A DNA stretch of 64,000 nucleotides from Pseudomonas rustica (GCF_018336155.1 NZ_JAGYHF010000015.1:35097-99096); one strand, 5' to 3'; shown: positions 5,873-15,957, numbered from the stretch's first letter. Notes: generated by a model not told the origin, from the letters alone. Numbers and translations are program-made.

Positions 5873-7083
5873 TGCTCGGTCAGATCAACCAGCGGCGTCT
5901 GCCGCACTTCGGTGTCGCGTCCGGCCTGAATCTCAGTCACACGTCTCAAGGCGTTATCCACAGCACCTTTGTCTGCGAGCAGGCTGTAGCTGATCTGGAA
6001 CTGTTTGTGTTCCTTCGGTGCGATGGTCGGCACCAGATTCAGCGGTCGCTGATAGCGACGGTTGTAGGAAAAACTGGTGCCCGGCTCCAGCCCGGTGACG
6101 TAGCCCTGCCCTTGGGTATCGGTGTTTTTCCACAGGGAAAACACCGGCAACTGCTGGGTGTTGAAGCCGACGGAGACGCCGAGGCTGCCAGCCTTATTGT
6201 GCAAAACGGTCAGCGTTTCACCTTTGGCGTCGGCATAGGGCACGACGTTGTAGACGGTTTCGTCGTAGTCCTTGGTCGGCGCACGATAAGTCTGCCAGTC
6301 AGCCAGATCGCCCTTGGCCTTGTCGTTGAACGGCGAGACCTGTTTTACCGGTGCAGCAAAACGGGCGCCCTGCTCGAGGAACGGCGTGCTGAAATTGCTG
6401 TGATACAGCGCCTGGTATTCCTTTGGATAGTCGCCGTTGTTGGTCAGCGTATCGTTAAGTGCAAAGCGCACGCTGCCAGGTTCGGTGACCAGTTCAGTGA
6501 CGACCGAGAAGTCGACTTTCTTGAAGGCCTGCTCTTTCAGCTCGCCGCGCAGACTGATGGCGTAGGGTGGCTTTTCGTCGATGTGCAGCGTGACGGTACT
6601 GGCCGGGATGTTGGCGGCGCGGCCGTGCAAGGTCAGCAGTTCACCGTTGTCCATGCCGGGATGGCCAACCCATTCGTAACCGCAGCGGGCGACCAGCTCG
6701 TTGAAACCTTCCAGCCAGCCCAGACCACCGCGCCCGTTGAGCTCGATGAAGGCCGGGTTGACCACGTCCTTGACCGGCGAATCCCAACCCATGCGCACGT
6801 TGCCGACAGAGGCCTGCAAAACATTCATCCCTCGGGTTGGCACCACCGAGAGTTTCATCGTGCCGTTATCGATATCGACGATGCTGACGCCTTCCTGTCG
6901 CCCTCCGTGCAAGGTACGCAGGCTTACGGAGAAGGGTTTGTCGGTTTTCACGCCGAGCTGCTCACTGGTGATGCTCCAGTTTTGCGCGGACTTGTTGGTG
7001 TCGAGGAGGACGTAATCCCAGGCCATGGCGTGGGAAGCAGCAGAGAATGCGCCGAGGGCGACGGCGAGTTTGAGCGGGGTCAT
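5869..7083 (-). CDS. Exported DUF4432 / aldose 1-epimerase-fold protein
   Basis: Protein of 404 residues. A signal peptide (residues 1-21, ending SHAMA) points to the periplasm. The mature part has the galactose mutarotase-like features of DUF4432: VVPTRGMNVLQA, NGRGGLGWLEGFNELVARCG, LHGRAANIPAS, YHSNFSTPFLEQGARF and VTGLEPGTSFSYNRRYQRP. DUF4432 proteins bind sugars or sugar acids; the substrate here is unknown. ATG 7081-7083 is chosen because it gives the signal peptide; an upstream extension lacks one. It stands alone, convergent with yifB. Confidence 0.85.
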   Translation of the reverse strand: MTPLKLAVALGAFSAASHAMAWDYVLLDTNKSAQNWSITSEQLGVKTDKPFSVSLRTLHGGRQEGVSIVDIDNGTMKLSVVPTRGMNVLQASVGNVRMGWDSPVKDVVNPAFIELNGRGGLGWLEGFNELVARCGYEWVGHPGMDNGELLTLHGRAANIPASTVTLHIDEKPPYAISLRGELKEQAFKKVDFSVVTELVTEPGSVRFALNDTLTNNGDYPKEYQALYHSNFSTPFLEQGARFAAPVKQVSPFNDKAKGDLADWQTYRAPTKDYDETVYNVVPYADAKGETLTVLHNKAGSLGVSVGFNTQQLPVFSLWKNTDTQGQGYVTGLEPGTSFSYNRRYQRPLNLVPTIAPKEHKQFQISYSLLADKGAVDNALRRVTEIQAGRDTEVRQTPLVDLTEH

Positions 7084-7193
7084 GGCAGCAGCCTTTATTG
7101 GAGTTGTGCCATTTTTATAGCGCTGCGGAAACGTTTCAGCAAGTGTATTGGATCGACAGATCGCATGTTCTGCGAAGATCTTCAGTGATGCAA

Positions 7194-7286
7194 TCGCGAG
7201 CAAGCTCGCTCCCACAGGGTTTTGGGTTGTTCACACGATTAGTGAGCGACCCTGGAAACTGTGGGGGCGAGCTTGCTCGCGAAAGC
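7194..7286. repeat. Inverted REP pair (GAGCAAGC family)
   Basis: CGCGAGCAAGCTCGCTCCCACAG at the left is answered by CTGTGGGGGCGAGCTTGCTC at the right about 45 bp later, giving a potential cruciform between the DUF4432 gene and the chemoreceptor gene. Confidence 0.8.
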
Positions 7287-7301
7287 TATTTCAGGCGCAC
7301 C

Positions 7302-9278
7302 TCAACGAAACCGATCAACCTCGGCACGCAAGTCCGCCGCCAAGCCTTCCAGTTCCTTCGCCGTCACAGCCAGATTCGAAACAACCTCACGCTGCTCACT
7401 GTTGGCCAACGCAATGCTCTGCAAATTGCTGCTCAGCAAAGTCGCCGTGCTGCTCTGCTCCTGAGTCGCCGTGGTAATCGCGGCAAACTGCTGCCCGGCA
7501 GAACGGCTCTGCTCATCAATCCGCGCCAGCGCCGAGGCGACATTGGCGTTACGCGACAAGCCTTCCTGCATCAGCACATTGCCCTGCTCCATGGTGCTGA
7601 TCGCGTTGCCGGTTTCCTGCTGGATGCTGTGGATCATCACCGAGATTTCATCGGTCGCCTGACGGGTACGCGAAGCCAGGCTGCGCACTTCATCCGCCAC
7701 CACGGCAAAGCCGCGACCTTGCTCACCGGCACGCGCCGCTTCAATTGCAGCGTTGAGCGCCAGCAAATTGGTCTGCTCGGCAATCGAGGTGATCACGCCA
7801 ACGATGCCGCCAATTTCCTGCGAACGCTGGCCGAGGGTGTTGATCACTGTGGCGGTGCTGTTGAGGGCGCCAGCGATTTGCTCCAGAGAGGACGAAGCAT
7901 CTTCCATCGAGCTGCGGCCAATCTGCGTTTGCTGGGCGTTTTCCTGTGCCAGACGTTGGGTCGCGCCCATGTTGTCGGCGATGTTCAACGAGGTCGCGCT
8001 GAATTCTTCCACCGCGCCGGCCATGCTGGTGATTTCGCCGGACTGTTGCTCCATGCCTTCGTAAGCACCGCCAGACAAACCGGACAGTGCCTGCGCTCGG
8101 CTGTTGACCTCCGCGGAGGAACGGCGAATGTGCTCAACCATGGTCGACAGCGCCTGGCTCATCTGGTTGAACGCGCGCGACAACTGACCGATTTCGTCGT
8201 TACTCGCTACATCCAGGCGCACGCTCAGATCACCGGCGCCCAAGGCTTCGGCCTGACGCACCAGATCACCCAGCGGTTGCAGTTTCGAACGCAGCAGCCA
8301 CATCGCCGAACCGACCGCCAGCAACATCGCCAACAGGCTGCCAATCGCCAGTTGCGTGCCGACGCTCCAGGTCACTGCGCGTATCTCGGCTTTCGGCATG
8401 CTTGCCACCACCGACCACGGGCCGCCGTCGAACGGCACCGCGACGCTGTAGAAATCCTCGGACGTGTCGCCCCAGAACTGGCCTTTGCCCGGCGATTTCG
8501 CCAGATCCTTGATCAGCGGAATTGCTTGATCCAGCGCCTGCACGCCCGCTGGTGGAACCAGCCATTTGCTTTGCTCATCAAGCAACGCCAGCGAGCCGGT
8601 CTGACCGATGCGGAAGCGTTTGAGGTTATCGAACTGAGCATTCTGCGCATCGGTGTAATCGAAACCGACGAACAGCACCGCAATCACTTTGCCGCTGCCA
8701 TCGCGCACCGGGGTGTATTGGGTCATGTAGGAACGATCAAACAGCAAGGCGCGGCCGACATAACCCTGTCCGGCCATCAACTTCGCGTAGGCCGGATGGG
8801 CGTGGTCAAGCAAGGTGCCAATGGCGCGGCTGCCGTCCTGTTTGGTCAGCGAGGTGCTGACGCGGATGAAGTCTTCGCCACTGCGCACGAACAGCGTGGC
8901 GACGCCCGCGGTCATCTGCTTGAACTCGTCGACTTCCTTGAAGTTGTTGTTCAGCACTTCGCTGCCCAGGTGCAGGCCCGGAGTCTGGGTGCCGGCAACA
9001 CTCACTGGCTCGTCCGGATGAAGGCTCAACCCGCTGCTGAAGCGCTTCTCGAACAACCCGCTGAGGCGCTGGGTGCTTTCACGCAACGTGCCGTGGAAGG
9101 TGCTCAGTTGGTCGGCCAGCAGCCGAGCCTCACTGGCCAGATGTTCTTCACGGGTGGCGAGGTTGGCGGTATCCAGCGAACGCAACGCGAACAGCGTACT
9201 GCCACTGATGACGACCGCCAGAATCACAGCAAGGGCAAGGCCCAGCTGCGAGGCAATCCGAGCGCGAGGTTGAGACAT
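7302..9278 (-). CDS. Methyl-accepting chemotaxis protein with a double-Cache sensor
   Basis: Chemoreceptor of 658 residues. Order: TM1 (~12-32), periplasmic Cache_3-Cache_2 type sensor (~35-275, with GRALLFDRSYMTQYTPVRDG and VIAVLFVGFDYT), TM2 (~290-312), HAMP (~315-365, LGDLVRQAEALGAGDLSVRL) and cytoplasmic signalling hairpin with tip EQTNLLALNAAIEAARAGE and VVADEVRSLA. It relays ligand binding to CheA/CheW. The C-terminus lacks a CheR-docking pentapeptide. ATG at 9276-9278 follows AGGAGC. Small carboxylates are typical ligands of related sensors, but the ligand here cannot be read from sequence. Stands alone. Confidence 0.93.
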   Translation of the reverse strand: MSQPRARIASQLGLALAVILAVVISGSTLFALRSLDTANLATREEHLASEARLLADQLSTFHGTLRESTQRLSGLFEKRFSSGLSLHPDEPVSVAGTQTPGLHLGSEVLNNNFKEVDEFKQMTAGVATLFVRSGEDFIRVSTSLTKQDGSRAIGTLLDHAHPAYAKLMAGQGYVGRALLFDRSYMTQYTPVRDGSGKVIAVLFVGFDYTDAQNAQFDNLKRFRIGQTGSLALLDEQSKWLVPPAGVQALDQAIPLIKDLAKSPGKGQFWGDTSEDFYSVAVPFDGGPWSVVASMPKAEIRAVTWSVGTQLAIGSLLAMLLAVGSAMWLLRSKLQPLGDLVRQAEALGAGDLSVRLDVASNDEIGQLSRAFNQMSQALSTMVEHIRRSSAEVNSRAQALSGLSGGAYEGMEQQSGEITSMAGAVEEFSATSLNIADNMGATQRLAQENAQQTQIGRSSMEDASSSLEQIAGALNSTATVINTLGQRSQEIGGIVGVITSIAEQTNLLALNAAIEAARAGEQGRGFAVVADEVRSLASRTRQATDEISVMIHSIQQETGNAISTMEQGNVLMQEGLSRNANVASALARIDEQSRSAGQQFAAITTATQEQSSTATLLSSNLQSIALANSEQREVVSNLAVTAKELEGLAADLRAEVDRFR

Positions 9279-9467
9279 GAACAGCTCCTGGCCGAGCCAC
9301 CGGATCCTCCTTGATCGCAGCTGATGCTCGGAATAATTCTAATAATGGGGGTGAAGCATGGAGACCGGCACGACGGTTCCACTTGCTCATAGTCGGCGGT
9401 AAATCCGAATACTTGAGCGCTGTGCGAGGGTATGGCACGGGGCCGGCATTGTGGCGGCTCGAACGTT

Positions 9468-10388
9468 TCAGCTCAAGCGCGCAACGGCTGGCAGTTCCAT
9501 GGCGCGGACTTCGCCTTGAAGAAAGTCGCTGAGGCGGCGCAAACGTTCACCTCCCGGACGGGTTTTTGGCCACACCAGGTAATAATTCAGGCCACTGGCA
9601 ACGGCGGTCGGCCACGGCAGACTGAGGCGTCCTTGCGCGACATCTTCGGCGACCATCAACAAATCGCCCATTGATACGCCATAGCCGCGCGCCGCCGCGA
9701 TCATGCCAAGTTCGAGCGTGTCGAATACTTGCCCGCCCTTTAGCGAAACCTGATCGGACAAACCCATGTGCTCCAGCCAACTGCGCCAGTCGCGGCGATC
9801 CGGGGTCGGGTGGAGCAATTCGGTAGACGCCAGCCGATCAAGATCCCACGGTTGATCGTTGAGCAGATTCGGCGCGCCGACCGGGATCAACTCTTCGGGA
9901 AACAACAAACTCGCTTCCCAGTCCGGCGGAAAATGGCCGTCGCTGAGCAACACGGCGCAATCAAACGGCTCATCGTTGAAGTCAACCGAATCGACATCCA
10001 TCCACGCACTGGTCAGTTGCACCTCGTTGCCCGGCTGCAAGTGGCGGAAGCGACTCAGGCGCGCCAGCAACCAGCGCATGGTCAGGGTCGACGGGGCTTT
10101 CATGCGCAGGATGTCGTCCTCGGCACGCAAGGTGTTGCAGGCGCGCTCCAGCGCCGTGAAACCTTCGCGAATCCCCGGCAACAGCAGCCGCGCCGCTTCG
10201 GTCAGTTGCAAATTGCGGCCGCTGCGGTGAAACAAGCGGCAGGCAAAATGCTCTTCCAGCGTACGAATATGCCGACTCACCGCGCTCTGGGTGATCGACA
10301 GCTCTTCCGCCGCGCGGGTGAACGAGCTATGGCGCGCCGCCGCTTCAAATGCGCGCAGGGCATACAACGGAGGAAGTCGACGGGCCAT
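9468..10388 (-). CDS. LysR-family transcriptional regulator (GcvA-like)
   Basis: 306 residues. N-terminal winged helix-turn-helix (residues ~4-62, FTRAAEELSITQSAVSRHIR then LFHRSGRNLQLT) and a substrate-binding co-inducer domain (~90-300). The opening MARRLPPLYALRAFEAAARH is typical of GcvA/AmpR-like members. ATG at 10386-10388 has GGAGC upstream; an earlier ATG near 10463 would add an unsupported tail. It is divergent from the MATE transporter gene 159 bp away, so control of that gene and autoregulation are likely. Effector unknown. Confidence 0.9.
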   Translation of the reverse strand: MARRLPPLYALRAFEAAARHSSFTRAAEELSITQSAVSRHIRTLEEHFACRLFHRSGRNLQLTEAARLLLPGIREGFTALERACNTLRAEDDILRMKAPSTLTMRWLLARLSRFRHLQPGNEVQLTSAWMDVDSVDFNDEPFDCAVLLSDGHFPPDWEASLLFPEELIPVGAPNLLNDQPWDLDRLASTELLHPTPDRRDWRSWLEHMGLSDQVSLKGGQVFDTLELGMIAAARGYGVSMGDLLMVAEDVAQGRLSLPWPTAVASGLNYYLVWPKTRPGGERLRRLSDFLQGEVRAMELPAVARLS

Positions 10389-10547
10389 GCACAAAGCTCC
10401 AATGGCGGGATGCAGCGAAATGAGCGGATTCTGTTCAGGATGAGTTTTAGTCATGCCACCCATCCTTTTTATCCCTTTGTGCAATGCCTGCCAAGGCCGG
10501 AGAATCGACGGTCTCCTGTTCCCTCTGAAAATTGAGTGGTGATACTC

Positions 10548-11942
10548 ATGCAGCATCCTGTGCGTACTGAACTCTGGGCCATTCTGCGGCTGGCAGGGCC
10601 GTTGATCGCTTCACAGTTGGCGCACATGTTGATGGTGCTGACCGACACTTTGATGATGGCGCGCCTCAGTCCCGAAGCGCTGGCCGGCGGCGGTCTGGGC
10701 GCGGCGACTTATTCGTTCGTGTCGATCTTCTGCATCGGCGTGATTGCCGCAGTCGGCACCTTGGTAGCGATTCGCAAAGGTGCAGGCGACATCATTGGCG
10801 CTGCACGCCTGACCCAGGCCGGATTGTGGCTGGCGTGGCTGATGGCGCTGGGCGCCGGTTTGCTGCTGTGGAACCTGAAACCGGTGTTGCTGCTGTTCGG
10901 CCAGACCGAAACCAACGTCAACGCCGCCGGGCAATTTCTGATCGCCCTGCCGTTCGCCCTGCCCGGCTACCTGAGCTTTATGGCCCTGCGCGGTTTCACC
11001 AGTGCAATTGGTCGGGCGACACCGGTGATGGTCATCAGTCTGGCCGGCACCGTGGCCAACTTCCTGCTCAATTACGCGCTGATCACTGGCATGTTCGGTC
11101 TGCCGAAAATGGGCCTGATGGGCATCGGTCTGGTCACGGCGATTGTCGCCAACTGCATGGCGCTGGCATTGGCCTGGCATATACGCCGGCACCCGGCGTA
11201 TGACGCTTATCCGCTGCGCGCAGGGTTATCGCGGCCGAACCGCCAGTACCTGAAAGAACTCTGGCGCCTCGGTCTGCCGATCGGTGGCACCTACGCGGTG
11301 GAGGTCGGGTTGTTTGCCTTCGCGGCGCTGTGCATGGGCACCATGGGCAGCACGCAACTGGGCGCGCATCAGATTGCTCTGCAGATTGTTTCGGTGGCGT
11401 TCATGGTGCCGGCGGGGATGTCGTACGCGATCACCATGCGCATCGGCCAGCACTACGGCGCCGGGCAATTGCTTGATGCACGGATGTCGGGCCGGGTCGG
11501 GATCGTCTTTGGTGCGGTGGTGATGCTCGGCTTTGCGATGGTGTTCTGGTTGCTGCCAAATCAGTTGGTCGGGTTATTCCTTGATCACAATGATCCGGCG
11601 TTTGCCGAAGTGATTCGTTTGGCGGTGAGCCTGCTGGCCGTGGCGGCATGGTTCGAGCTGTTCGACGGCACGCAGACGATTGCCATGGGCTGTATTCGCG
11701 GGCTCAAGGATGCGAAGACCACGTTTCTGGTCGGGCTCGGCTGTTATTGGCTGATTGGCGCGCCAGCGGCGTGGTGGATGGCATTCCACTTGAACTGGGG
11801 GCCGACGGGCGTCTGGTGGGGATTGGCGCTGGGGTTGGCGTGCGCGGCGGTGAGTCTGACGTTGGCGTTTGAGTGGAAGATGAAGCGGATGATTCGGCTG
11901 GAGCCTGCTACATCACGCGTTGAGGTCGTTGGCGCAGATTAA
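10548..11942 (+). CDS. MATE-family multidrug efflux transporter
   Basis: 464 residues with 12 predicted membrane helices, normal for NorM-type MATE proteins that export cationic drugs with Na+ or H+. Seen: MATE starts ELWAILRLAGPLIASQLAHM and TDTLMMARLSPEALAGGGLG, repeated in the second half as GLPIGGTYAVEVGLFAFAAL and GAHQIALQIVSVAFMVPAGM. ATG 10548 has GAGTGGTG upstream; a GTG at 10536 is an alternative. Divergent from the LysR gene. I recall a LysR-MATE-ProE-rep order in P. aeruginosa too. Confidence 0.92.
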   Translation: MQHPVRTELWAILRLAGPLIASQLAHMLMVLTDTLMMARLSPEALAGGGLGAATYSFVSIFCIGVIAAVGTLVAIRKGAGDIIGAARLTQAGLWLAWLMALGAGLLLWNLKPVLLLFGQTETNVNAAGQFLIALPFALPGYLSFMALRGFTSAIGRATPVMVISLAGTVANFLLNYALITGMFGLPKMGLMGIGLVTAIVANCMALALAWHIRRHPAYDAYPLRAGLSRPNRQYLKELWRLGLPIGGTYAVEVGLFAFAALCMGTMGSTQLGAHQIALQIVSVAFMVPAGMSYAITMRIGQHYGAGQLLDARMSGRVGIVFGAVVMLGFAMVFWLLPNQLVGLFLDHNDPAFAEVIRLAVSLLAVAAWFELFDGTQTIAMGCIRGLKDAKTTFLVGLGCYWLIGAPAAWWMAFHLNWGPTGVWWGLALGLACAAVSLTLAFEWKMKRMIRLEPATSRVEVVGAD

Positions 11943-12015
11943 GATCAAAAGATCGCAGCCTTTGGCAGCTCCTACAGGGATCGGTGTAGGAGCTGCCGCA
12001 GGCTGCGATCTTTTA
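11943..12015. repeat. Inverted REP pair (GTAGGAGCTGC family)
   Basis: AAAGATCGCAGCC...CAGCTCCTACA followed by TGTAGGAGCTGC...GGCTGCGATCTTTT, between the convergent MATE and ProE genes. It may act as a bidirectional hairpin barrier or terminator. Confidence 0.85.
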
Positions 12016-13683
12016 AACGGCCTCCACAGAAACCTGTTGGCTTGAGCCAAACGTCAGGTACTCAACCAGTTCCGCCAACGGCAACGGCCGGCTGATCAGA
12101 TAACCCTGCACCTGATCGCAACCAAACCCGCGCAGCAATTCCAGTTGTTCCGGCGTTTCAACCCCTTCCGCCACCACTTCCAGATGCAGGTTGTGCGCAA
12201 GGTTGATCATCGCGTGCACCAGTTTGCGGTTCTCTTCACGCTGTTCCATGCCACCGACAAAGCTCTTGTCGATCTTCAGCAAAGTGATCGGCAAGCTGTT
12301 GAGGTGCACGAACGATGAGAACCCGGTGCCAAAGTCATCCAGCGAAAAACGCACTCCGAGGCGGCCCAACGCATCCATGGTCTGCTTGACCAGATCACTG
12401 CGGCGCATCACCGCCGTTTCCGTCAGTTCGAACTCCAGCCACTGCGCCTCCACACCGCGCTCAGCGATCAAGCGGCTCAGCGTCGGCAACAACTGACTGT
12501 CCTGAAATTGGCGGAACGACAAGTTGATCGCCATGTGCAGCGCCGGCAATCCGCGTTCGCGCAGTGCCTGCATATCGCGCAACGCCCGGGAAATCACCCA
12601 ATAACCCAGCGGCACAATCAAGCCGCTCTGCTCGGCCAACGGCACGAACTCACTCGGCGGCAGCAAACCGCGTTCGCCATGGCGCCAGCGCACCAAGGCT
12701 TCGAGGCCGACAATCTGGCCGTCCTCAAGATTCAGGCGTGGCTGGTAATGCAATTCCAGCTCATCACGACGCAAGGCCCGGCGCAGCTCACTTTCGAGGT
12801 CAGCCATGTTCCGCGCGTTGCGGTTGATGCGTTCGTTGAAGATATGAAAAGTGCAGCCCTGCGTGCTTTTGGCCTGCTGCATGGCGATGTGCGCATGCCA
12901 CATCAGCGGGTCAGCGCCAGCCTGCGCGCGGGCGTGGGCGATGCCGAGGCTGGAGCCGATCAGAAGGCTTTCGCCATCCACCCAATACGGTTCGGACAAG
13001 GCTTCAGTAATGCGTTCGGCCATCCACTCGGCGCGTTGCGGCGCGCGGCGGGTGTCGATCAGCAAAGCAAATTCATCGCTGCCGAGACGTGCCAATTGAT
13101 CGCCGGCCTCCAACTGACTTTTCAGCCGCGCCACGACCTGCAGGATCAGCCGATCGCCAGCCTGATGGCCAAGGGCGTCGTTGGCGTGACGGAAGTTGTC
13201 GAGATCGAGATGCCCGAGGGCCAAGCCGCGACCATCGCCTTCAGCGAGACGCGCTGTCAGCAAGGTCTGGAAACCCTGACGGTTGGCGATGCCGGTCAGC
13301 GGATCCTGTTCGGCGAGGCGTTGCAGGGTGTTTTCGAGAACGCCGCGTTCGCGCACATGGCGCAGGCAACGGCGCAGCATGCCGGGGTCGAGGGCGTCGA
13401 ACACCAGCCAGTCACTGACGCCAACCGGCGCGGTGTCCGGTTCGTGTTCGAGCAACAATACCGTCGGCAGGCTGCAGCGGCCGGGTGCCGGTTGCAACGC
13501 AGGAAGGGTCAACAACACCGCATGGCGGTTGTCTTCGAACAAACTGCTGACCGACTCCCAGCTCGGCGCGCTGATCAGCACCGCCGCGCTCCCCATCGGA
13601 GCCAGACACTCACGCAATAACGCTGTCCACGCTGGCTCTTCGGCCAGTAGCAGCAAACGCAAGGGTTCGACAGGCGTAGACAA
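12013..13683 (-). CDS. proE: Cyclic-di-GMP phosphodiesterase, degenerate GGDEF plus EAL (ProE-like)
   Basis: 556 residues. A response-regulator-like N-terminal part (1-125) lacks clear phosphoacceptor signatures. GGDEF domain (~128-285) has LDLDNFRHANDALGHQAGD but RLGSDEF in place of GGDEF, so cyclase activity is doubtful. EAL domain (~300-545) keeps the catalytic set: LEALVRW, INLSFRQF, FELTETAV, LDDFGTGFSS, LKIDKSF, AEGVET and QGYLISRPLP. It should hydrolyse c-di-GMP. Its place next to rep matches the P. aeruginosa phosphodiesterase ProE as I recall it, a regulator of exopolysaccharide. Symbol given on synteny and domain order. Confidence 0.85.
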   Translation of the reverse strand: MSTPVEPLRLLLLAEEPAWTALLRECLAPMGSAAVLISAPSWESVSSLFEDNRHAVLLTLPALQPAPGRCSLPTVLLLEHEPDTAPVGVSDWLVFDALDPGMLRRCLRHVRERGVLENTLQRLAEQDPLTGIANRQGFQTLLTARLAEGDGRGLALGHLDLDNFRHANDALGHQAGDRLILQVVARLKSQLEAGDQLARLGSDEFALLIDTRRAPQRAEWMAERITEALSEPYWVDGESLLIGSSLGIAHARAQAGADPLMWHAHIAMQQAKSTQGCTFHIFNERINRNARNMADLESELRRALRRDELELHYQPRLNLEDGQIVGLEALVRWRHGERGLLPPSEFVPLAEQSGLIVPLGYWVISRALRDMQALRERGLPALHMAINLSFRQFQDSQLLPTLSRLIAERGVEAQWLEFELTETAVMRRSDLVKQTMDALGRLGVRFSLDDFGTGFSSFVHLNSLPITLLKIDKSFVGGMEQREENRKLVHAMINLAHNLHLEVVAEGVETPEQLELLRGFGCDQVQGYLISRPLPLAELVEYLTFGSSQQVSVEAV

Positions 13684-13947
13684 GCTAGCTCCCTAGACTC
13701 TGCAATGATGTGGGCGGCGGGCATTATGCCGTTGCGCTGACCAATGACCAAATGACAACGGTTATCGAAACGTTATTTTGTGTCACGAATGAGAACATTA
13801 GCCGCAAAATCACCGCGCATCCTGCGTGAAAGTAACAAAACCGGCAAATATGAATCGCGTGGTACGTCACAAGTCGGACAGAGCAGCACAAATCTCTGAG
13901 CCTGTTAAAATGCCGGCCCATTTCGTCAACGACTCCCGAATTTTCGT

Positions 13948-15957
13948 ATGTCCCGACTCAATCCCCGGCAGCAAGAAGCCGTGAACTACGTCGGCGGCCC
14001 TCTATTGGTGCTCGCCGGTGCTGGCTCCGGCAAGACCAGCGTGATCACGCGCAAAATCGCGCACCTGATCCAGAACTGCGGCATCCGCGCCCAGTACATC
14101 GTCGCCATGACCTTTACCAACAAGGCCGCGCGCGAGATGAAAGAGCGGGTCGGTACCCTGTTGCGTGCCGGCGAAGGGCGCGGTCTGACGGTCTGCACCT
14201 TCCACAATCTCGGTCTGAACATCATCCGCAAGGAGCACGTGCGGCTGGGCTACAAACCCGGTTTCTCGATCTTCGACGAGACCGACGTCAAGTCCCTGAT
14301 GACCGACATCATGCAGAAGGAATACGCAGGCGAAGACGGCGTCGACGAGATCAAGAACATGATCGGCGCCTGGAAAAACGACCTGATCCTGCCGCCTCAG
14401 GCGCTGGAGAACGCGCGTAATCCCAAGGAACAGACTGCCGCCATCGTCTACACCCACTATCAGCGCACGCTTAAAGCGTTCAACGCGGTGGACTTCGACG
14501 ACCTGATCCTGCTGCCGGTAAAACTCTTCGAAGAACACGCCGACATCCTCGAAAAGTGGCAGAACAAGGTGCGTTACCTGCTCGTCGATGAATACCAGGA
14601 CACCAACGCCAGCCAGTACCTGCTGGTAAAAATGCTCATCGGCAAGCGCAACCAGTTCACCGTGGTCGGCGACGACGACCAGTCGATCTACGCCTGGCGT
14701 GGCGCGCGACCGGAAAACCTGATGCTGCTGAAGGACGACTATCCGTCCTTGAAAGTGGTGATGCTCGAACAAAACTACCGCTCGACCAGTCGCATCCTGC
14801 GTTGCGCCAACGTGCTGATCTCGAACAACCCGCACGAATTCGAAAAGCAGCTGTGGAGTGAAATGGGCCACGGTGACGAGATCCGCGTGATCCGCTGCCG
14901 CAACGAAGACGCCGAAGCCGAGCGCGTGGCCATGGAAATCCTCAGCCTGCACTTGCGCACCGACCGCCCGTACAGCGATTTCGCGATCCTCTATCGCGGT
15001 AACTATCAGGCCAAGCTGATCGAGCTGAAGCTGCAGCACCACCAGGTGCCGTATCGCCTGAGCGGCGGCAACAGCTTCTTCGGCCGCCAGGAAGTGAAAG
15101 ACCTGATGGCCTACTTCCGCCTGATCGTGAACCCGGATGACGACAACGCCTTCCTGCGCGTGATCAACGTGCCGCGCCGCGAAATCGGCTCGACTACTTT
15201 GGAAAAACTCGGCAACTACGCCACCGAACGCAAGATCTCGATGTACGCCGCCACCGACGAAATCGGTCTGGGCGAGCATCTGGACAGCCGCTTCACCGAT
15301 CGTCTGTCGCGCTTCAAGCGTTTCATGGACAAGGTGCGCGAGCAGTGCGCCGGCGAAGACCCGATCTCCGCGCTGCGCAGCATGGTCATGGACATCGACT
15401 ACGAGAACTGGCTGCGCACCAACAGCTCCAGCGACAAGGCCGCCGACTACCGGATGAGCAACGTCTGGTTCCTGATCGAGGCGTTGAAAAACACCCTCGA
15501 GAAGGACGAAGAAGGAGAAATGACCGTCGAGGATGCCATCGGCAAACTCGTCCTGCGCGACATGCTCGAACGTCAGCAGGAAGAGGAAGACGGTGCCGAA
15601 GGCGTGCAGATGATGACGCTGCATGCGTCCAAGGGTCTGGAATTCCCTTACGTGTTCATCATGGGCATGGAAGAGGAAATCCTCCCGCACCGCTCCAGCA
15701 TCGAAGCCGACACCATTGAAGAAGAACGCCGCCTGGCCTATGTGGGCATCACCCGCGCGCGCCAGACACTGGCGTTCACCTTCGCCGCCAAGCGCAAGCA
15801 GTACGGCGAGATCATCGACTGCGCGCCGAGCCGCTTCCTCGATGAGCTGCCGCCGGACGATCTGGCCTGGGAAGGCAACGACGACACACCGAGCGAAGTC
15901 AAAGTCGTGCGCGGCAACAGCGCATTGGCTGATATACGCGCGATGTTAAAGCGCTAG
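13948..15957 (+). CDS. rep: ATP-dependent DNA helicase Rep
   Basis: 669 residues, matching Rep (about 670). Superfamily 1A 3'-5' helicase that clears proteins ahead of replication forks. Seen: Q-motif LNPRQQEAV, Walker A LAGAGSGKTSVITRKI, motif Ia TFTNKAAREMKERV, Walker B LLVDEYQDTN, motif III VVGDDDQSIYAWRGA, motif IV LEQNYRSTSRIL, motif V MMTLHASKGLEF and motif VI RRLAYVGITRARQ. ATG 13948 begins with the conserved MSRLNPRQQEAV. Divergent from proE across a 264-bp gap holding the promoters. xpt follows after 59 bp. Confidence 0.97.
   Translation: MSRLNPRQQEAVNYVGGPLLVLAGAGSGKTSVITRKIAHLIQNCGIRAQYIVAMTFTNKAAREMKERVGTLLRAGEGRGLTVCTFHNLGLNIIRKEHVRLGYKPGFSIFDETDVKSLMTDIMQKEYAGEDGVDEIKNMIGAWKNDLILPPQALENARNPKEQTAAIVYTHYQRTLKAFNAVDFDDLILLPVKLFEEHADILEKWQNKVRYLLVDEYQDTNASQYLLVKMLIGKRNQFTVVGDDDQSIYAWRGARPENLMLLKDDYPSLKVVMLEQNYRSTSRILRCANVLISNNPHEFEKQLWSEMGHGDEIRVIRCRNEDAEAERVAMEILSLHLRTDRPYSDFAILYRGNYQAKLIELKLQHHQVPYRLSGGNSFFGRQEVKDLMAYFRLIVNPDDDNAFLRVINVPRREIGSTTLEKLGNYATERKISMYAATDEIGLGEHLDSRFTDRLSRFKRFMDKVREQCAGEDPISALRSMVMDIDYENWLRTNSSSDKAADYRMSNVWFLIEALKNTLEKDEEGEMTVEDAIGKLVLRDMLERQQEEEDGAEGVQMMTLHASKGLEFPYVFIMGMEEEILPHRSSIEADTIEEERRLAYVGITRARQTLAFTFAAKRKQYGEIIDCAPSRFLDELPPDDLAWEGNDDTPSEVKVVRGNSALADIRAMLKR

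Noticed and set aside
7098..9314. Long plus-strand open frame covering the chemoreceptor gene
   Set aside because: It mirrors the MCP on the other strand; composition is rich in R, H and Q as expected for an antisense frame, with no recognisable domain.
14002..15690. Very long open frame on the minus strand within rep
   Set aside because: It is antisense to a complete Rep helicase with all motifs; such frames arise from GC-rich codon bias and its translation shows no domain.
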